Positions 52,910 through 62,807 of a stretch of 64,000 nt of DNA are shown here, one piece after another. The notes under the pieces are model-generated. The model had not been told where the DNA came from and did no database searches. It worked only from the letters and a program-made list of their open reading frames with translations. Origin of the DNA: Pseudomonadota bacterium (GTDB taxonomy: Bacteria > Pseudomonadota > Alphaproteobacteria > Sneathiellales > Sneathiellaceae); contig JANSXH010000008.1 of NCBI GenBank assembly GCA_024743055.1, forward strand, positions 1-64,000, given 5' to 3'. The first letter of the stretch is position 1. Each line of letters starts with the position of its first letter. The translations under genes were made by a program, and so were the position numbers.

Positions 52910-53028
52910 GGAGAAACGCGCCAAGGTAAATTTCGCCATTTTCACCGGTTGAAGTCATAGTGCTTGAGTTCACCAGAAAAGGCGGGCATAGATAGAGTCT
53001 CTCGAGACAATAACTAAGAAGAATATCC

Positions 53029-54153
53029 ATGCCCGGCCCCCTTGACGGTTTACTCGCAATCTCCCTTGAACAGGCGGTTGCCGCTCCTTATCTTTCCTGC
53101 AAACTGGCAGATGCTGGCGCCCGGGTTATCAAGATTGAACGGCAGGAAGGCGATTTTGCCCGCAGCTATGATACGGTAGTTCACGGGGAAAGTGCCTATT
53201 TCGTCTGGCTGAACCGGGGCAAGGAATCCGTTCAGCTTGATATCAAAGATGCGGACGATCTTGCCCTTCTCAAACGCATGATCCAAAAAGCCGATATCTT
53301 CATTCAAAACCTTTCTCCAGGCGCTGCGGCGCGCTATGGGCTTTCTGACGAGGAGTTGCGCACCACCAATGCCGGGCTCATCACTGTTGATATTTCCGGG
53401 TATGGCGAAGAAGGTCCGTACGCACAAATGAAAGCCTATGACATGTTGGTGCAGTCGGAGACTGGCCTTGCTTCCATAACCGGTACACCGGACAGCCCTG
53501 GCCGGGTTGGCGTGTCCGTTTGTGATATCGCCGCCGGCATGCATGGGCTAGTCGGTGTGCTTGAGGCCTTATATGAGCGCGAACGAACCGGGCTCGGTCG
53601 ATCTGTTAAATCAACACTCTTTGCCGGAATGGCTGATTGGATGAGCGTGCCGCTTCTACATTATGAATATGGCGGTAAAGCACCCAGTCGGGTGGGACTC
53701 AGCCATCCGTCCATCGCCCCGTATGAGGCCTATGAGACTAAAGATGGCAGCCCTATTGTTATCTCTATTCAAAACCAGAATGAATGGCGCTCCCTCTGCA
53801 AGCATGCTCTAAAGCAGGAAGAATTAGCAAACGATCCACGGTTTGAGACCAATGAGAAAAGAGTTACTAACCGCACGGAGTTGAACGACGAACTTAATGC
53901 CGTGTTCGGCGCTCACAACAGAGAAGAAATGACGGAGCGGTTGCGTGCCGGCCGCATTGCCTATGGATCCCTCAACTCCGTTGCGGATCTTTCCCAACAC
54001 CCACAACTTGAAAGATGTGAGGTCGAAACTCCGAACGGTACAGCCAATATGATCGCCTCCCCCATCCATATTGAAGGAGAGAAGCCTGACTATCTACCGG
54101 TTCCGGCCCTTGGGCAGCATAATGAGAAAATCCGGGACGAATTCAAAGACTGA
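53029..54153 (+). CDS. CaiB/BaiF family CoA transferase
   Basis: Class III CoA transferase, 374 aa. The N-terminus PLDGLLAISLEQAVAAPYLS and VIKIERQEGDFAR are standard, and the catalytic Asp is in MKAYDMLVQSETG. It moves CoA between carboxylic acids. It lies between the iorAB-type operon and an MFS exporter, with gaps of 119 and 44 bp, so cotranscription with the exporter is plausible. The acid substrate is unknown; it could activate the product of a nearby catabolic route. Confidence 0.9.
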   Translation: MPGPLDGLLAISLEQAVAAPYLSCKLADAGARVIKIERQEGDFARSYDTVVHGESAYFVWLNRGKESVQLDIKDADDLALLKRMIQKADIFIQNLSPGAAARYGLSDEELRTTNAGLITVDISGYGEEGPYAQMKAYDMLVQSETGLASITGTPDSPGRVGVSVCDIAAGMHGLVGVLEALYERERTGLGRSVKSTLFAGMADWMSVPLLHYEYGGKAPSRVGLSHPSIAPYEAYETKDGSPIVISIQNQNEWRSLCKHALKQEELANDPRFETNEKRVTNRTELNDELNAVFGAHNREEMTERLRAGRIAYGSLNSVADLSQHPQLERCEVETPNGTANMIASPIHIEGEKPDYLPVPALGQHNEKIRDEFKD

Positions 54154-54197
54154 AGACTGCCTTTTGCCAGGAACCCAAACGAACAGGCCACTTTAAG

Positions 54198-55652
54198 ATG
54201 GACCGATACCAATATCTCGAGCGGAAATATGGCGGCAGCTATAAATGGTTTGCCGTGCTCGGGGTCATTATCGGGTTGCTGGCGACTATCTTTTCCTCAA
54301 CCATGATCAATGTCGCGCTGACAAACATCATGGCAGAGTTCGATATAACCCAAGCTTCCGCCCAGTGGATGTCCACCGGATTTTTGAGCGCCACGACGGT
54401 TTGCATGCTGGCCACAGCCTGGCTAATGCAGAATTACGGCTCCCGGACTGCTTTTATGCTGGCCATAACTGTTTTCTTCATTGGCAGTGTCCTCGGTCAA
54501 TTCGCCCCTAATTTTGGTCTGCTGGTTATTGCACGACTTCTGCAAGGCGCAGGTGCCGGTATTTTGCAGCCGTTGTCTATGGCCCTCGTATTCATATTGT
54601 TTCCACCGGACAAACGTGGATCCGCAATTGGCTTTTTCAGCATGGTCGTCGTTCTCGGACCCGCCGTTGGTCCGACCATTGGCGGGATCATTACCGATAC
54701 TCTGGATTGGCACTATACTTTTACGGCTGGACTCCCTCTCTGCGCCATCGCCGGTGTGCTCGGATGGATCTTCCTCCCCGACCGCATTGAAAACCAGGGA
54801 AGAAACCGTTTCAATTTCATGAGTTTTGCCCTCATTGCAGCGACGGTCGCTAGCTTACTGACCGGATTATCCAATAGCCAGTTCTACGGATTCACAGATA
54901 TAAAGGTGGTGAGCTTTCTGGCAGTCTCCTTAATTGCTTTTGTCACCTTCATTCAGCGGGAAAGAACTAACAGCGCCCCCCTGCTTCGCATCGATATGTT
55001 CCGCAATAAAGTGTTTACTTCGACTATTTTGATCGGAGCCATTACCAGTGCCGGAATGTTCTCGAGTATCTATATGCTCCCCCTGTTTGCCCGGACCGTA
55101 CAGGGCGCAACAGCCACAGATGCGGGATTGCTTTTACTTCCGGGTGGTTTGGCCCTCGCTGCCGTCTCTCCCATTGTTGGCCGCCTTGTCGATCGGATGC
55201 CTGCTTATCGTCTACTCCTGACTGGGATCATACTCTTCACAATATCGACCTATGCCCTCACCTATGCGGATCAGTACAGTGCCTTCTGGATGGTCGCGGG
55301 TTGGGTTGTTGTCAGCCGGGCAGCTCTAGGCTTTATCTTGCCGTCAAACAGTACTTTGTCCCTCTCCAGCATGGCGTTTGAGCAGGTTCCTCAAGCTTCC
55401 GGAGCCCTTAACTTCTGCCGAATGCTTGGTGGGACTGTCGGCGTCAACCTTATCGCCGTCCTGATTACGGCGCGCTCCTTTCACTATCAGCAGCAGTTGC
55501 TGCTGGACGCCAATGGAAGAGCGCTGACGAACGAAGATATCGTTCTTGCCCTCACCCATACATTTCATGACTGCTTCTTAATTGCCTGCGTGTTTTTCTC
55601 TTTAGCCCTTATTCCAGCCCTCTATATCGCCTATCGCACTCGCACCACATAA
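54198..55652 (+). CDS. MFS transporter, DHA2 (EmrB/QacA) family
   Basis: Drug:H+ antiporter of 484 aa with about 14 membrane helices. The first helix (VLGVIIGLLATIFSSTMINV), the motif QWMSTGFLSATTVCMLATAW, and motif C-like VVLGPAVGPTIGGIITDTLDW are typical of DHA2. A single-polypeptide inner-membrane exporter; no HlyD/EmrA membrane-fusion gene is adjacent. A bidirectional terminator follows directly after its stop. Confidence 0.92.
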   Translation: MDRYQYLERKYGGSYKWFAVLGVIIGLLATIFSSTMINVALTNIMAEFDITQASAQWMSTGFLSATTVCMLATAWLMQNYGSRTAFMLAITVFFIGSVLGQFAPNFGLLVIARLLQGAGAGILQPLSMALVFILFPPDKRGSAIGFFSMVVVLGPAVGPTIGGIITDTLDWHYTFTAGLPLCAIAGVLGWIFLPDRIENQGRNRFNFMSFALIAATVASLLTGLSNSQFYGFTDIKVVSFLAVSLIAFVTFIQRERTNSAPLLRIDMFRNKVFTSTILIGAITSAGMFSSIYMLPLFARTVQGATATDAGLLLLPGGLALAAVSPIVGRLVDRMPAYRLLLTGIILFTISTYALTYADQYSAFWMVAGWVVVSRAALGFILPSNSTLSLSSMAFEQVPQASGALNFCRMLGGTVGVNLIAVLITARSFHYQQQLLLDANGRALTNEDIVLALTHTFHDCFLIACVFFSLALIPALYIAYRTRTT

Positions 55653-55653
55653 A

Positions 55654-55679
55654 AAGGCCCCGGATCTCTCCGAGGCCTT
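55654..55679. terminator. Bidirectional intrinsic terminator
   Basis: AAGGCCCCGGA (55654-55664) and TCCGAGGCCTT (55669-55679) form an 11-bp stem with one C/A mismatch on the plus strand, which is a G-U pair on the minus strand, around a TCTC loop. On the minus strand TTTTT follows. It separates the converging MFS and FadB/J-type genes. Confidence 0.8.
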
Positions 55680-55698
55680 ATGTTGTTCTGGTAAGAGA

Positions 55699-57783
55699 TC
55701 AAAGATCTTTAAAACCCTTACCTTCTTTTGCGAGCTTTTCAAGCAGAGGGGCCGGTGTCCATTCATCACCATGCTCTTCTTTAAACTTGAGCAAATCATT
55801 ATAGATATTCTCAAGACCAATATGATCCGCATAACGCAAGGGGCCGCCCCGATAGATTGGCCAGCCATAGCCGTAAACCCAGATCACATCGATATCACTG
55901 GCCCGCGCCGCGATACCTTCCTCAAGGATCTTGGCGGCCTCATTGATCATCGGATAGATGCATCGCTTGAGGATTTCTTCATCGGAGACTTCCCGGCGGT
56001 TAATCCCGGCATCCCGAGCCGCTTTAACAATGATATCCTCAACTATCGGATCCGGCTGCGGGGTACGACTACCCTTTTCATAGTGATAATAGCCATCGCC
56101 GGTTTTCTGACCAAATCGGCCAAGCTCGCAGATCGCATCGGCAACCGGGCTGGTGACACCCCTACCCTGACGAATGCGCCAGCCAACGTCGTTACCCGCA
56201 AGATCCGACATGGCAAATGGCCCCATGGGCATACCGAAATCAAAAAGAACACGATCCACGTCTTCGAGCTTCGCCCCTTCCAGGATCAGCTTGTTCGCCT
56301 GTTCTCCGCGTTGAGCCAGCATACGGTTACCGACGAAGCCGTCACAAACCCCCACCATGGCCGGAACCTTTCCGATCCGCTTGGCTAGAGCCATACAGGT
56401 GGCCATTACGGTTGCGCTTGTCTTCTTGGTGCGGACTTCTTCCAGCAATTTCATGACATTGGCCGGGCTGAAGAAATGCAGGCCGATAACATATTCCGGC
56501 CGTTTCGTTGCCTCACCAATCTCATCAATGTCGAGCGTAGACGTATTCGTCGCCAGAATAGCGCCGTCCTTACAGATAGCATCTAATTTGCCGAAGATCT
56601 CCTTCTTGACATCCATGTTCTCAAAGATGGCTTCGATCACAATATCCACATCTGCCAAGTCTTCCAGACTGGTTGTTCCTGTCAGCAGGGACATGCATTT
56701 ATCCATTGCTTCCTGCTTCATTCGACCCTTGGACACCGTCGCAGCATAGTTTGCTTCGATAATGCCAATGCCTTTATCAAGAGCTTCCTGTGTGGTTTCC
56801 ACAATTGTCACCGGAATGCCAGCCTGCAGAAAGTTCATGGCAATGCCACCACCCATGGTCCCGGCACCGACAATACCAGCTGTATTGATATCAATCAGCG
56901 GCGTGTCCTTCGGCACATCCGGTATTTTATTGGCGAGACGCTCAGAGAAGAAGAAATACTGTTGGGCTTTCGATTGTTCACCCTGCATAAGCTCCATAAA
57001 AAGTTCCCGTTCCCGCTTCAAGCCTTCTGCAAAAGGAAGGTTCACGGACCCTTCTACAGCTTTGATGCAGTTTTCAGGGGCTTCAAAATTCCGGGACTTT
57101 CTGGCGATAGATTTTCTGAAATCATCGAAGATCGCCGGATTGCTTTTGGCTTCTTCCAGTTTGTCATTCTGATCACTGATTTTGACCAGCGGACGTCCTT
57201 CCGCAACAACCTTTTTGGCGAAAGCAATCGCGCCTTCGGTCAGATCGCCTTCGATAATCTCACTGATGAGACCAACCTCGAGAGCTTTTTTCGCCCCGAT
57301 AGGATTGCCACCAGCAATCATTGTCAGAGCCATTGGAATACCTACAACCCTTGGCAGGCGCTGCGTACCGCCAGCACCTGGTAGCAATCCAAGCTTAACT
57401 TCGGGAAGACCAACTTTGGCCGTACCATTTGCAACCCTGTAATGGCAGCCAAGGGCTGTTTCCAGACCACCGCCCAGTGCCGTGCCGTGTATAGCGGCAA
57501 CGACCGGCTTGCTTGAGGATTCAATGACGCCGATCACTTCATGTAATCCTGGCTCCATGGGAGGCTTTCCAAATTCAGTGATATCGGCACCAGCGATGAA
57601 AGTTCGGCCTTCACAGGCAAGGACAACGGCACTGACGCTATCATCCGCAATGGCGGCTTCGACCCCGCCCTTGATACCGGCACGTACGCCGACACTCAAC
57701 GCATTTACTGGTGGATTGTTGACGGTCACGACACCGACTGAGCCTTGCGCTTCATAGGATACGAAGTCTGTAATTGCAGTCAT
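55699..57783 (-). CDS. Bifunctional enoyl-CoA hydratase/3-hydroxyacyl-CoA dehydrogenase
   Basis: FadB/FadJ-like multifunctional beta-oxidation enzyme, 694 aa. Residues 1-190 are a crotonase domain (HGTALGGGLETALGCHYR oxyanion region and LPEVKLGLLPGAGGTQRL with the catalytic Glu). From about 300 the dehydrogenase starts with GIVGAGTMGGGIAMNFLQ, with catalytic His in GLHFFSPANVMKLLE. It hydrates and then oxidises enoyl-CoA to 3-ketoacyl-CoA. No thiolase lies next to it. It is downstream of the CurA-like and acyl-CoA-ligase genes on the same strand, with a 39-bp gap to the former. Confidence 0.93.
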   Translation of the reverse strand: MTAITDFVSYEAQGSVGVVTVNNPPVNALSVGVRAGIKGGVEAAIADDSVSAVVLACEGRTFIAGADITEFGKPPMEPGLHEVIGVIESSSKPVVAAIHGTALGGGLETALGCHYRVANGTAKVGLPEVKLGLLPGAGGTQRLPRVVGIPMALTMIAGGNPIGAKKALEVGLISEIIEGDLTEGAIAFAKKVVAEGRPLVKISDQNDKLEEAKSNPAIFDDFRKSIARKSRNFEAPENCIKAVEGSVNLPFAEGLKRERELFMELMQGEQSKAQQYFFFSERLANKIPDVPKDTPLIDINTAGIVGAGTMGGGIAMNFLQAGIPVTIVETTQEALDKGIGIIEANYAATVSKGRMKQEAMDKCMSLLTGTTSLEDLADVDIVIEAIFENMDVKKEIFGKLDAICKDGAILATNTSTLDIDEIGEATKRPEYVIGLHFFSPANVMKLLEEVRTKKTSATVMATCMALAKRIGKVPAMVGVCDGFVGNRMLAQRGEQANKLILEGAKLEDVDRVLFDFGMPMGPFAMSDLAGNDVGWRIRQGRGVTSPVADAICELGRFGQKTGDGYYHYEKGSRTPQPDPIVEDIIVKAARDAGINRREVSDEEILKRCIYPMINEAAKILEEGIAARASDIDVIWVYGYGWPIYRGGPLRYADHIGLENIYNDLLKFKEEHGDEWTPAPLLEKLAKEGKGFKDL

Positions 57784-57822
57784 TTTTCTTATTCCTTTCG
57801 TAAGGTATTTTCTGACTGAGTC

Positions 57823-58854
57823 TTATCTGGTTGGGTCGTCGGAAACGCGGACGAGCAGCTTTCCGAAGTTCTTGCCTTTGAGCAGGCCGATAAAGGCCTC
57901 AGGCGCATTTTCAATCCCTTCGACGATATCTTCACGATATTTCAATTGACCACTGGCAATCCAGCCGCCCATATCCTTTAGGAAGGCTGGAAGATGATTA
58001 AAATGATCGGAAATAATAAAGCCCCGCAAGGTCATCCGTTTTGTCAGCATATCCCGCATCAAAGCTGGTAGGAAATTTGTACCTGTTGGTAAGGATGTTG
58101 CATTGTATTGTGAGATCAAACCGCAGAGAGGAATGCGAGCAAAATCATTGAGAAGCGGCATCACCGCATCGAACACTTTACCGCCAACATTCTCGAAATA
58201 AACGTCAATACCGTCCGGGCAGGCCTTCGCAAGCTGCTCGGCAAAATCCGCATCTTTGTAGTTCAAGCAAGCATCAAAGCCGAGCTCATCGACGACAAAC
58301 GCACATTTATCCGGCGACCCGGCGATCCCAATCGCCTTTGCCCCTTTGATCCGGGCAACCTGGCCAACAACACTACCAACAGCACCAGAAGCAGCAGCAA
58401 CGACAACTGTCTCACCCTCCTTAGGCTGTCCAATTTCCAGTAATCCAAAATAGGCTGTCAGACCTGGCATACCTAGGACTCCAACCGCCGTAGAAATCGG
58501 CGCCAGTCCCGGGTTGAGTTTCATCACGCCAACACCATCGGAAAGGGAATGGCTCTGCCAACCAGTTGCACACATGACATAGTCACCGACCTCAAACCCG
58601 CTGAGATTTGACTGTTCAACAACCCCAACGCCGCCTCCCAGCATCGGGTCTCCTATCTGAGCACTTGCAGAATAGCTCTTTGCCTCGCTCATTCTACCGC
58701 GCATATAGGGGTCGAGTGACATGTAAATAGTCTTAACCAGCATCTGGTTTTCACCTGGCGTTGGCACCGGCGTTTGAACGACGTCAAAATTTTCAGATGT
58801 CGGTTCTCCTTCCGGACGGGACTTGAGCAGCACTTGAGTGTTCATATCTGACAT
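57823..58854 (-). CDS. NADP-dependent medium-chain reductase, CurA/leukotriene B4-dehydrogenase type
   Basis: Zinc-free MDR-family NADPH reductase, 343 aa from the ATG at 58854; the frame stays open to 58932 but the family starts near MSDMNTQVLLKSRPEGEP. The nucleotide fold has AAASGAVGSVVGQVARIKG, and the middle has YFENVGGKVFDAVMP. The group reduces the C=C bond of enones, such as curcumin or prostaglandin-like compounds. It lies 25 bp after the feruloyl-CoA synthase-like ligase and ahead of the FadB/J enzyme, suggesting phenylpropanoid or side-chain degradation. Confidence 0.88.
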   Translation of the reverse strand: MSDMNTQVLLKSRPEGEPTSENFDVVQTPVPTPGENQMLVKTIYMSLDPYMRGRMSEAKSYSASAQIGDPMLGGGVGVVEQSNLSGFEVGDYVMCATGWQSHSLSDGVGVMKLNPGLAPISTAVGVLGMPGLTAYFGLLEIGQPKEGETVVVAAASGAVGSVVGQVARIKGAKAIGIAGSPDKCAFVVDELGFDACLNYKDADFAEQLAKACPDGIDVYFENVGGKVFDAVMPLLNDFARIPLCGLISQYNATSLPTGTNFLPALMRDMLTKRMTLRGFIISDHFNHLPAFLKDMGGWIASGQLKYREDIVEGIENAPEAFIGLLKGKNFGKLLVRVSDDPTR

Positions 58855-58879
58855 TAAAAAAGCCTTCCTTGCTTTTGTT

Positions 58880-60730
58880 TTAATTATAGCTAATGACTTC
58901 AGGGTCCAACGAATTGGAGAATAACCGGTCAACGATTGTGGAACGATTGGTAAGTACAGCGCCCTGATTTATATACTGTTTATCCGTAATCTCATTTTTA
59001 TCGACAGACAGAGGACGGGCCAGTATGGCAGCCTTTCCAATCCGTCGGCTCGGAGCCTTATTCTCTTGATTATAGCTGTTAAGCTTTGTCTGAACAGCCG
59101 AGAAAACTTCCGTTTCAGAAATTAACTCGCCATCCTCGGATTTTGCGCCGTTCATTTGATCTAACTGCTTCAACACTTGCTCCGTTGGCACAATCATAAT
59201 GCCAATCTCATCCCGATCATGGCCGGCTATCACAACATCCCGCGCAATTGGGTCCAGGGCGTCAATCAATTGTAAGCGCAACGCGCCCGTACTAACCCAG
59301 GTTCCATTCGCGAGCTTGAAATCTTCCGCAACCCGTCCGTTAAATACCAGTCCGGTTTCAAGGCTATCCGGATCCTCCCATTTCACGGCATCGCCGATAC
59401 AATAGAAGCCGTCCTCATCAAAGTAATCTTTGGTCAGGTCCTCCCGCTTATAATACTCCTTGAGCACATTGGGACCCTTAATGCGAATTTCAAGCTTGTC
59501 CCCAATGGGAATGACCTTGATGGTAACACCCGGTGTCGGCACGCCAATAAGACCAACCTTCTCCGTGTTCCAATAGACAGCAGTTCCCGTCCCTGTGGTC
59601 TCGGTCGCACCCCAACCGGTTCCAAACGGCATCCGAAGACCTGTATGCTTGATTGACAGGACCTGCATCCGCTCAAACATTTCCTGAGAAAGCGCCGCCC
59701 CACCATATTGGCAGATAGTCATGTTCTTAAAGAAGGCCTCCGCCAATTCGTCATCCTTCTCAAGAGCATCCGCAAGGAAGCTGTACGCCGCAGGAACACT
59801 GCTAAACCGCGATGGCGAAACCCTTTTCAAATTCTGCAAAGTCCGTTGGAACAGACCAGGAGCCGGCTTGCCGTCGTCCATATACATCGTGCCGGATACC
59901 CGCATGATGCCAAAAAAATTGACGTTGCCTCCATAGGTATGGTGCCAGGGAAGCCAATCGAGGACCCTCAAATAATCTTCTGCGGGGTCACGTGCTTCCG
60001 AGACCAACTCCAAAGTTTTTTGGGCTGCACAGATCATCCCGTGGGTATTAGGGACCGCTTTTGGCATACCTGTGGAGCCGGAGGTGAATAGAATTTTCGC
60101 AAGAGTGTTCTCATCTACCTTCGAGAAAGCAGCTTCAACCGCTGGTTCATCAATGCCCCCCAAAAGTGCTTCGAAGCGCGTTCCACCATGGTCTGCTCCG
60201 GTCACTGTCACAATCGTCTTCCCCTCAAGAGGAATAGCTCCGAGTGCGGCGGCAAACATATCGCCGTCTTCCGCAAAGACCATGCCCGGCTGCACTAGAT
60301 CGGCCGCGTAGTTTAGCTTAGTAAAGTCATTTCCCATGAGTGAATAGGACGGAGATACCGGGATGATTGGAACACCAACCTGAATCGCTCCCATGGACAG
60401 GACCGCATGAGCAAAACTATTGCTGGATAGAATCAGGATGGATTTGTCCGGTCCGTAACCTTCCTGCAATAACCAACTGCTAACTTTATCAGCTTGCTTA
60501 CGGGCTTCAGCATATGTCAGCTCGGGCCAGGTATCTGTTGGGCCGCATTTTACCAAATAGGCCCGATCCGGGAATTCATCTGCAGATCGACGCCAGTAAA
60601 ACCCGACGTTTTTCTGCACTTCTCCAAGGTCGACGTTACTCTTAATAACGTAAGAACCATCTTCGTTTTTACTGACATTAATATCCGGAGACGGCCGATT
60701 TAGCTCCAGAAACGGTATGCTCGACGACAT
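58880..60730 (-). CDS. Feruloyl-CoA synthase-like acyl-CoA ligase
   Basis: ANL-superfamily ligase, 616 aa, close in length and motifs to feruloyl-CoA synthases. The P-loop is LFTSGSTGMPKAVPNTHG; DWLPWHHTYGGN, GTGWGATETTGTGTA and IKGPNVLKEYYKREDL are typical of that group. The C-terminal part lacks the usual catalytic-Lys GK motif of most ligases, as feruloyl-CoA synthases tend to. It would form a hydroxycinnamoyl-CoA or other aryl-acyl-CoA. First in the operon ligase-CurA-FadB/J, divergent from the TetR gene. Confidence 0.85.
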   Translation of the reverse strand: MSSSIPFLELNRPSPDINVSKNEDGSYVIKSNVDLGEVQKNVGFYWRRSADEFPDRAYLVKCGPTDTWPELTYAEARKQADKVSSWLLQEGYGPDKSILILSSNSFAHAVLSMGAIQVGVPIIPVSPSYSLMGNDFTKLNYAADLVQPGMVFAEDGDMFAAALGAIPLEGKTIVTVTGADHGGTRFEALLGGIDEPAVEAAFSKVDENTLAKILFTSGSTGMPKAVPNTHGMICAAQKTLELVSEARDPAEDYLRVLDWLPWHHTYGGNVNFFGIMRVSGTMYMDDGKPAPGLFQRTLQNLKRVSPSRFSSVPAAYSFLADALEKDDELAEAFFKNMTICQYGGAALSQEMFERMQVLSIKHTGLRMPFGTGWGATETTGTGTAVYWNTEKVGLIGVPTPGVTIKVIPIGDKLEIRIKGPNVLKEYYKREDLTKDYFDEDGFYCIGDAVKWEDPDSLETGLVFNGRVAEDFKLANGTWVSTGALRLQLIDALDPIARDVVIAGHDRDEIGIMIVPTEQVLKQLDQMNGAKSEDGELISETEVFSAVQTKLNSYNQENKAPSRRIGKAAILARPLSVDKNEITDKQYINQGAVLTNRSTIVDRLFSNSLDPEVISYN

Positions 60731-60801
60731 GCTGACAGCAAACTCCCTTGTTTTTTTATTTCTATTTTTGTCGGCTGACTGTTATTGTGGGGATATTGAC
60801 A

Positions 60802-60817
60802 AATTGTTACAACAATT
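60802..60817. promoter_or_regulatory. TetR operator candidate, ligase/TetR divergent promoter
   Basis: AATTGTT-AC-AACAATT is a perfect 7-2-7 inverted repeat in the 140-bp divergent promoter. It follows directly on TTGACA at 60796-60801, a possible -35 for the plus strand. The neighbouring TetR gene at 60871 is the likely binder. Confidence 0.55.
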
Positions 60818-60870
60818 GCCAGCGGCAGCCGCAAAAAAAGAAATAAAAAAGTAACAAGGGTAGTTTTCCG

Positions 60871-61503
60871 ATGACCGAACCGGCAGACGTTGTTCTGGTA
60901 ACCGACAGGGCGAGCAAACGAAAAGAAGAAAAGCGCCAACGCCTTCTGGACGCTGCGCGTAAATTATTCGTCAATAAAGGATATCACGAAACCCGGCCAC
61001 AAGACATTGCGCGTGAGGCGGACGTGGCCCATGGGACTTTCTATTCCCATTATACTGATAAGCGGGAGATTTTCCTCGCCTTTGCAAGTGGCGCCCAGGA
61101 AGACCTGCATGCCTTTGTTCAGTCTCGTATTCCGAAGGTAGATAGTTTTGAGGAATATATCCGCTTCAGCCTGACAGCCATTCAGGAATTTGCGGAACAA
61201 AACCCAGGCCTGTTGAGATCGGCCTTGGTCGATACCAAAGTGTTTGATCCGACAGATTCCACTTCGAAAGAAGTTCGAAGCCGATTTGCAGCTGGATTTG
61301 TCAAGCGGCTAGAAGATGCCTGCGTCGCCGGCGAGCTTTATGAGGATGTTGATCCGGATCTGATAGGCCATGCCATGATGGGACTTATCCAGTTCTCGGC
61401 CCCTCTTGCCTATCGCAAGGGACAGAGCCGCCAGGAATTCGTCGATCATATGACCCGCTTCCTGACACGGGCGCTTGTGAAATCCCCAAAGAAGCTGACC
61501 TGA
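60871..61503 (+). CDS. TetR family transcriptional regulator
   Basis: TetR-type repressor, 210 aa. HTH region: LFVNKGYHETRPQDIAREAD then VAHGTFYSHYTDKREIFLAF. It is divergent from the feruloyl-CoA synthase-like operon and has a perfect palindrome between them, so it likely represses that operon and itself; an acyl-CoA effector is common for such regulators of acyl-CoA degradation. It ends three bases before the converging htpX. Confidence 0.9.
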   Translation: MTEPADVVLVTDRASKRKEEKRQRLLDAARKLFVNKGYHETRPQDIAREADVAHGTFYSHYTDKREIFLAFASGAQEDLHAFVQSRIPKVDSFEEYIRFSLTAIQEFAEQNPGLLRSALVDTKVFDPTDSTSKEVRSRFAAGFVKRLEDACVAGELYEDVDPDLIGHAMMGLIQFSAPLAYRKGQSRQEFVDHMTRFLTRALVKSPKKLT

Positions 61504-61506
61504 CCC

Positions 61507-62466
61507 TTATCCCCAAGGACCCTTCTTCGACCCATCGCCATCTGTATAGGGAATTGATCCCTGTCGCGCCGTTGGTGCTTCGCGCGGTCTGTTATATCGA
61601 TCCGAGGGGGCCCGGTATCCAGATCCGCGGAAAGATGCCGCAAATTCCTTCAGCCGACTAACCCGGTTCGATGTGGAGGGGTGCGTGGAGAACAGGTTAT
61701 CTGCGCGCTTTCCATGCAAGGGATTGATGATAAACAAGCTCGCAGAGGCCGGATTTTTCTCAGCTTGAATATTCTCATGTCGGCGAGCGCCCTGATCAAG
61801 TTTAAGCAATGCACTGGCTAACCATTCAGGATTTCCGCAAATCTCACTGCCCGTATGATCCGCTGAATATTCCCGTGTCCGGCTAATCGCCATCTGCACC
61901 AACATTGCGGCAAGTGGTGCAAGAATCATGATCGCCAGCATCCCGACAATGCCGCCGGCATTGTTCCGGTTGCCACCAAAGAACAGGGCGAAGTTGGCCA
62001 GCATACTGATGGCACCGGCGATGGTCGCCGTGACAGTCATAGTCAAAGTATCGCGGTTTTTTACATGGGCCAGTTCATGCGCCATTACCCCTGCAAGCTC
62101 TTCATTCGTTAAAAGATCTAATAATCCGGTTGTTGCCGCAACGGCTGCATTCTCCGGATTTCGCCCAGTGGCAAAGGCATTGGGCTGCGGGTTGTCCATA
62201 ATGTAGACTTTGGGCATGGGCAATTCGGCCCGGCTCGCCAGATCCCGCACGAGTTTAACCAGAACCGGAGCCTCTGCCTCGGTTACCTGCCGAGCCCCAT
62301 ACATCTTCAAGACCATCTTGTCAGAGTTCCAATATGCGAACCCGTTCATAGCTATGGCTACCGCGAATGCGATCAGCATTCCAGTCGTGCCACCGATCAG
62401 AAACCCTACGCCAAGAAACAGCGCAGTGATCGCGGCGATAAGAATTCCTGTCTTGAAAAAGTTCAT
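61507..62466 (-). CDS. htpX: Protease HtpX
   Basis: Membrane zinc metalloprotease, 319 aa, M48 family. Two N-terminal helices ([20 protein letters not shown] and [20 protein letters not shown]), the zinc motif [13 protein letters not shown], and two further helices after it. The C-terminal tail is hydrophilic ([15 protein letters not shown]), longer than in E. coli HtpX. It degrades misfolded inner-membrane proteins. It converges with the TetR gene. Confidence 0.95.
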   Translation of the reverse strand: MNFFKTGILIAAITALFLGVGFLIGGTTGMLIAFAVAIAMNGFAYWNSDKMVLKMYGARQVTEAEAPVLVKLVRDLASRAELPMPKVYIMDNPQPNAFATGRNPENAAVAATTGLLDLLTNEELAGVMAHELAHVKNRDTLTMTVTATIAGAISMLANFALFFGGNRNNAGGIVGMLAIMILAPLAAMLVQMAISRTREYSADHTGSEICGNPEWLASALLKLDQGARRHENIQAEKNPASASLFIINPLHGKRADNLFSTHPSTSNRVSRLKEFAASFRGSGYRAPSDRYNRPREAPTARQGSIPYTDGDGSKKGPWG

Positions 62467-62807
62467 AATCGGGTCTTTCTGGCCTCTCTATCCAACAATT
62501 CTGAGTACGCTTTATATGTATTCATCGAAAGCAGCTTATCAAGCAGGTTTTAAGCGATCTGGTGACCACAATATTGCCTCAATAAAAACAAGCTTTTGCC
62601 CCAACCAACCCCTAAATGGTATTTTACCGGTTAGTACAGAATAACTGGACAATCGGTAAGTCTCAGGGAGACGGTTGTGTCCTTGTAAGTTATCCGAATT
62701 TGCAAGGGCATGACATTTAAGTAAGTACAGTTGAGTATCCAGTAGCTTAAGGAAATCGGCAGGGGGCAGGCCTGCCGATTTTTTATTACCCGTTTAAATT
62801 CTTATAC
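62467..62807. other. Gene-free region between htpX and alaS
   Basis: About 340 bp with no believable protein gene. The left part should carry the htpX promoter. On the plus strand, from about 62630 to 62752, no coding features are seen, but a strong rightward terminator closes it at 62753-62787. A small RNA on the plus strand is possible. Confidence 0.4.
62753..62787 (+). terminator. Strong terminator at the alaS 3' side
   Basis: AAATCGGCAGG (62753-62763) pairs with CCTGCCGATTT (62771-62781) around a GGGCAGG loop, and the plus strand continues TTTTATT. The stem is symmetric, so it can also end alaS on the minus strand, whose own T-run (TTTCC) is weaker. Confidence 0.7.

Noticed and set aside
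58855..58932. Longer CurA-type reductase overlapping the ligase gene
   Set aside because: The family start is MSDMNTQ at 58854; the extension is the ligase 3' end read in another frame.
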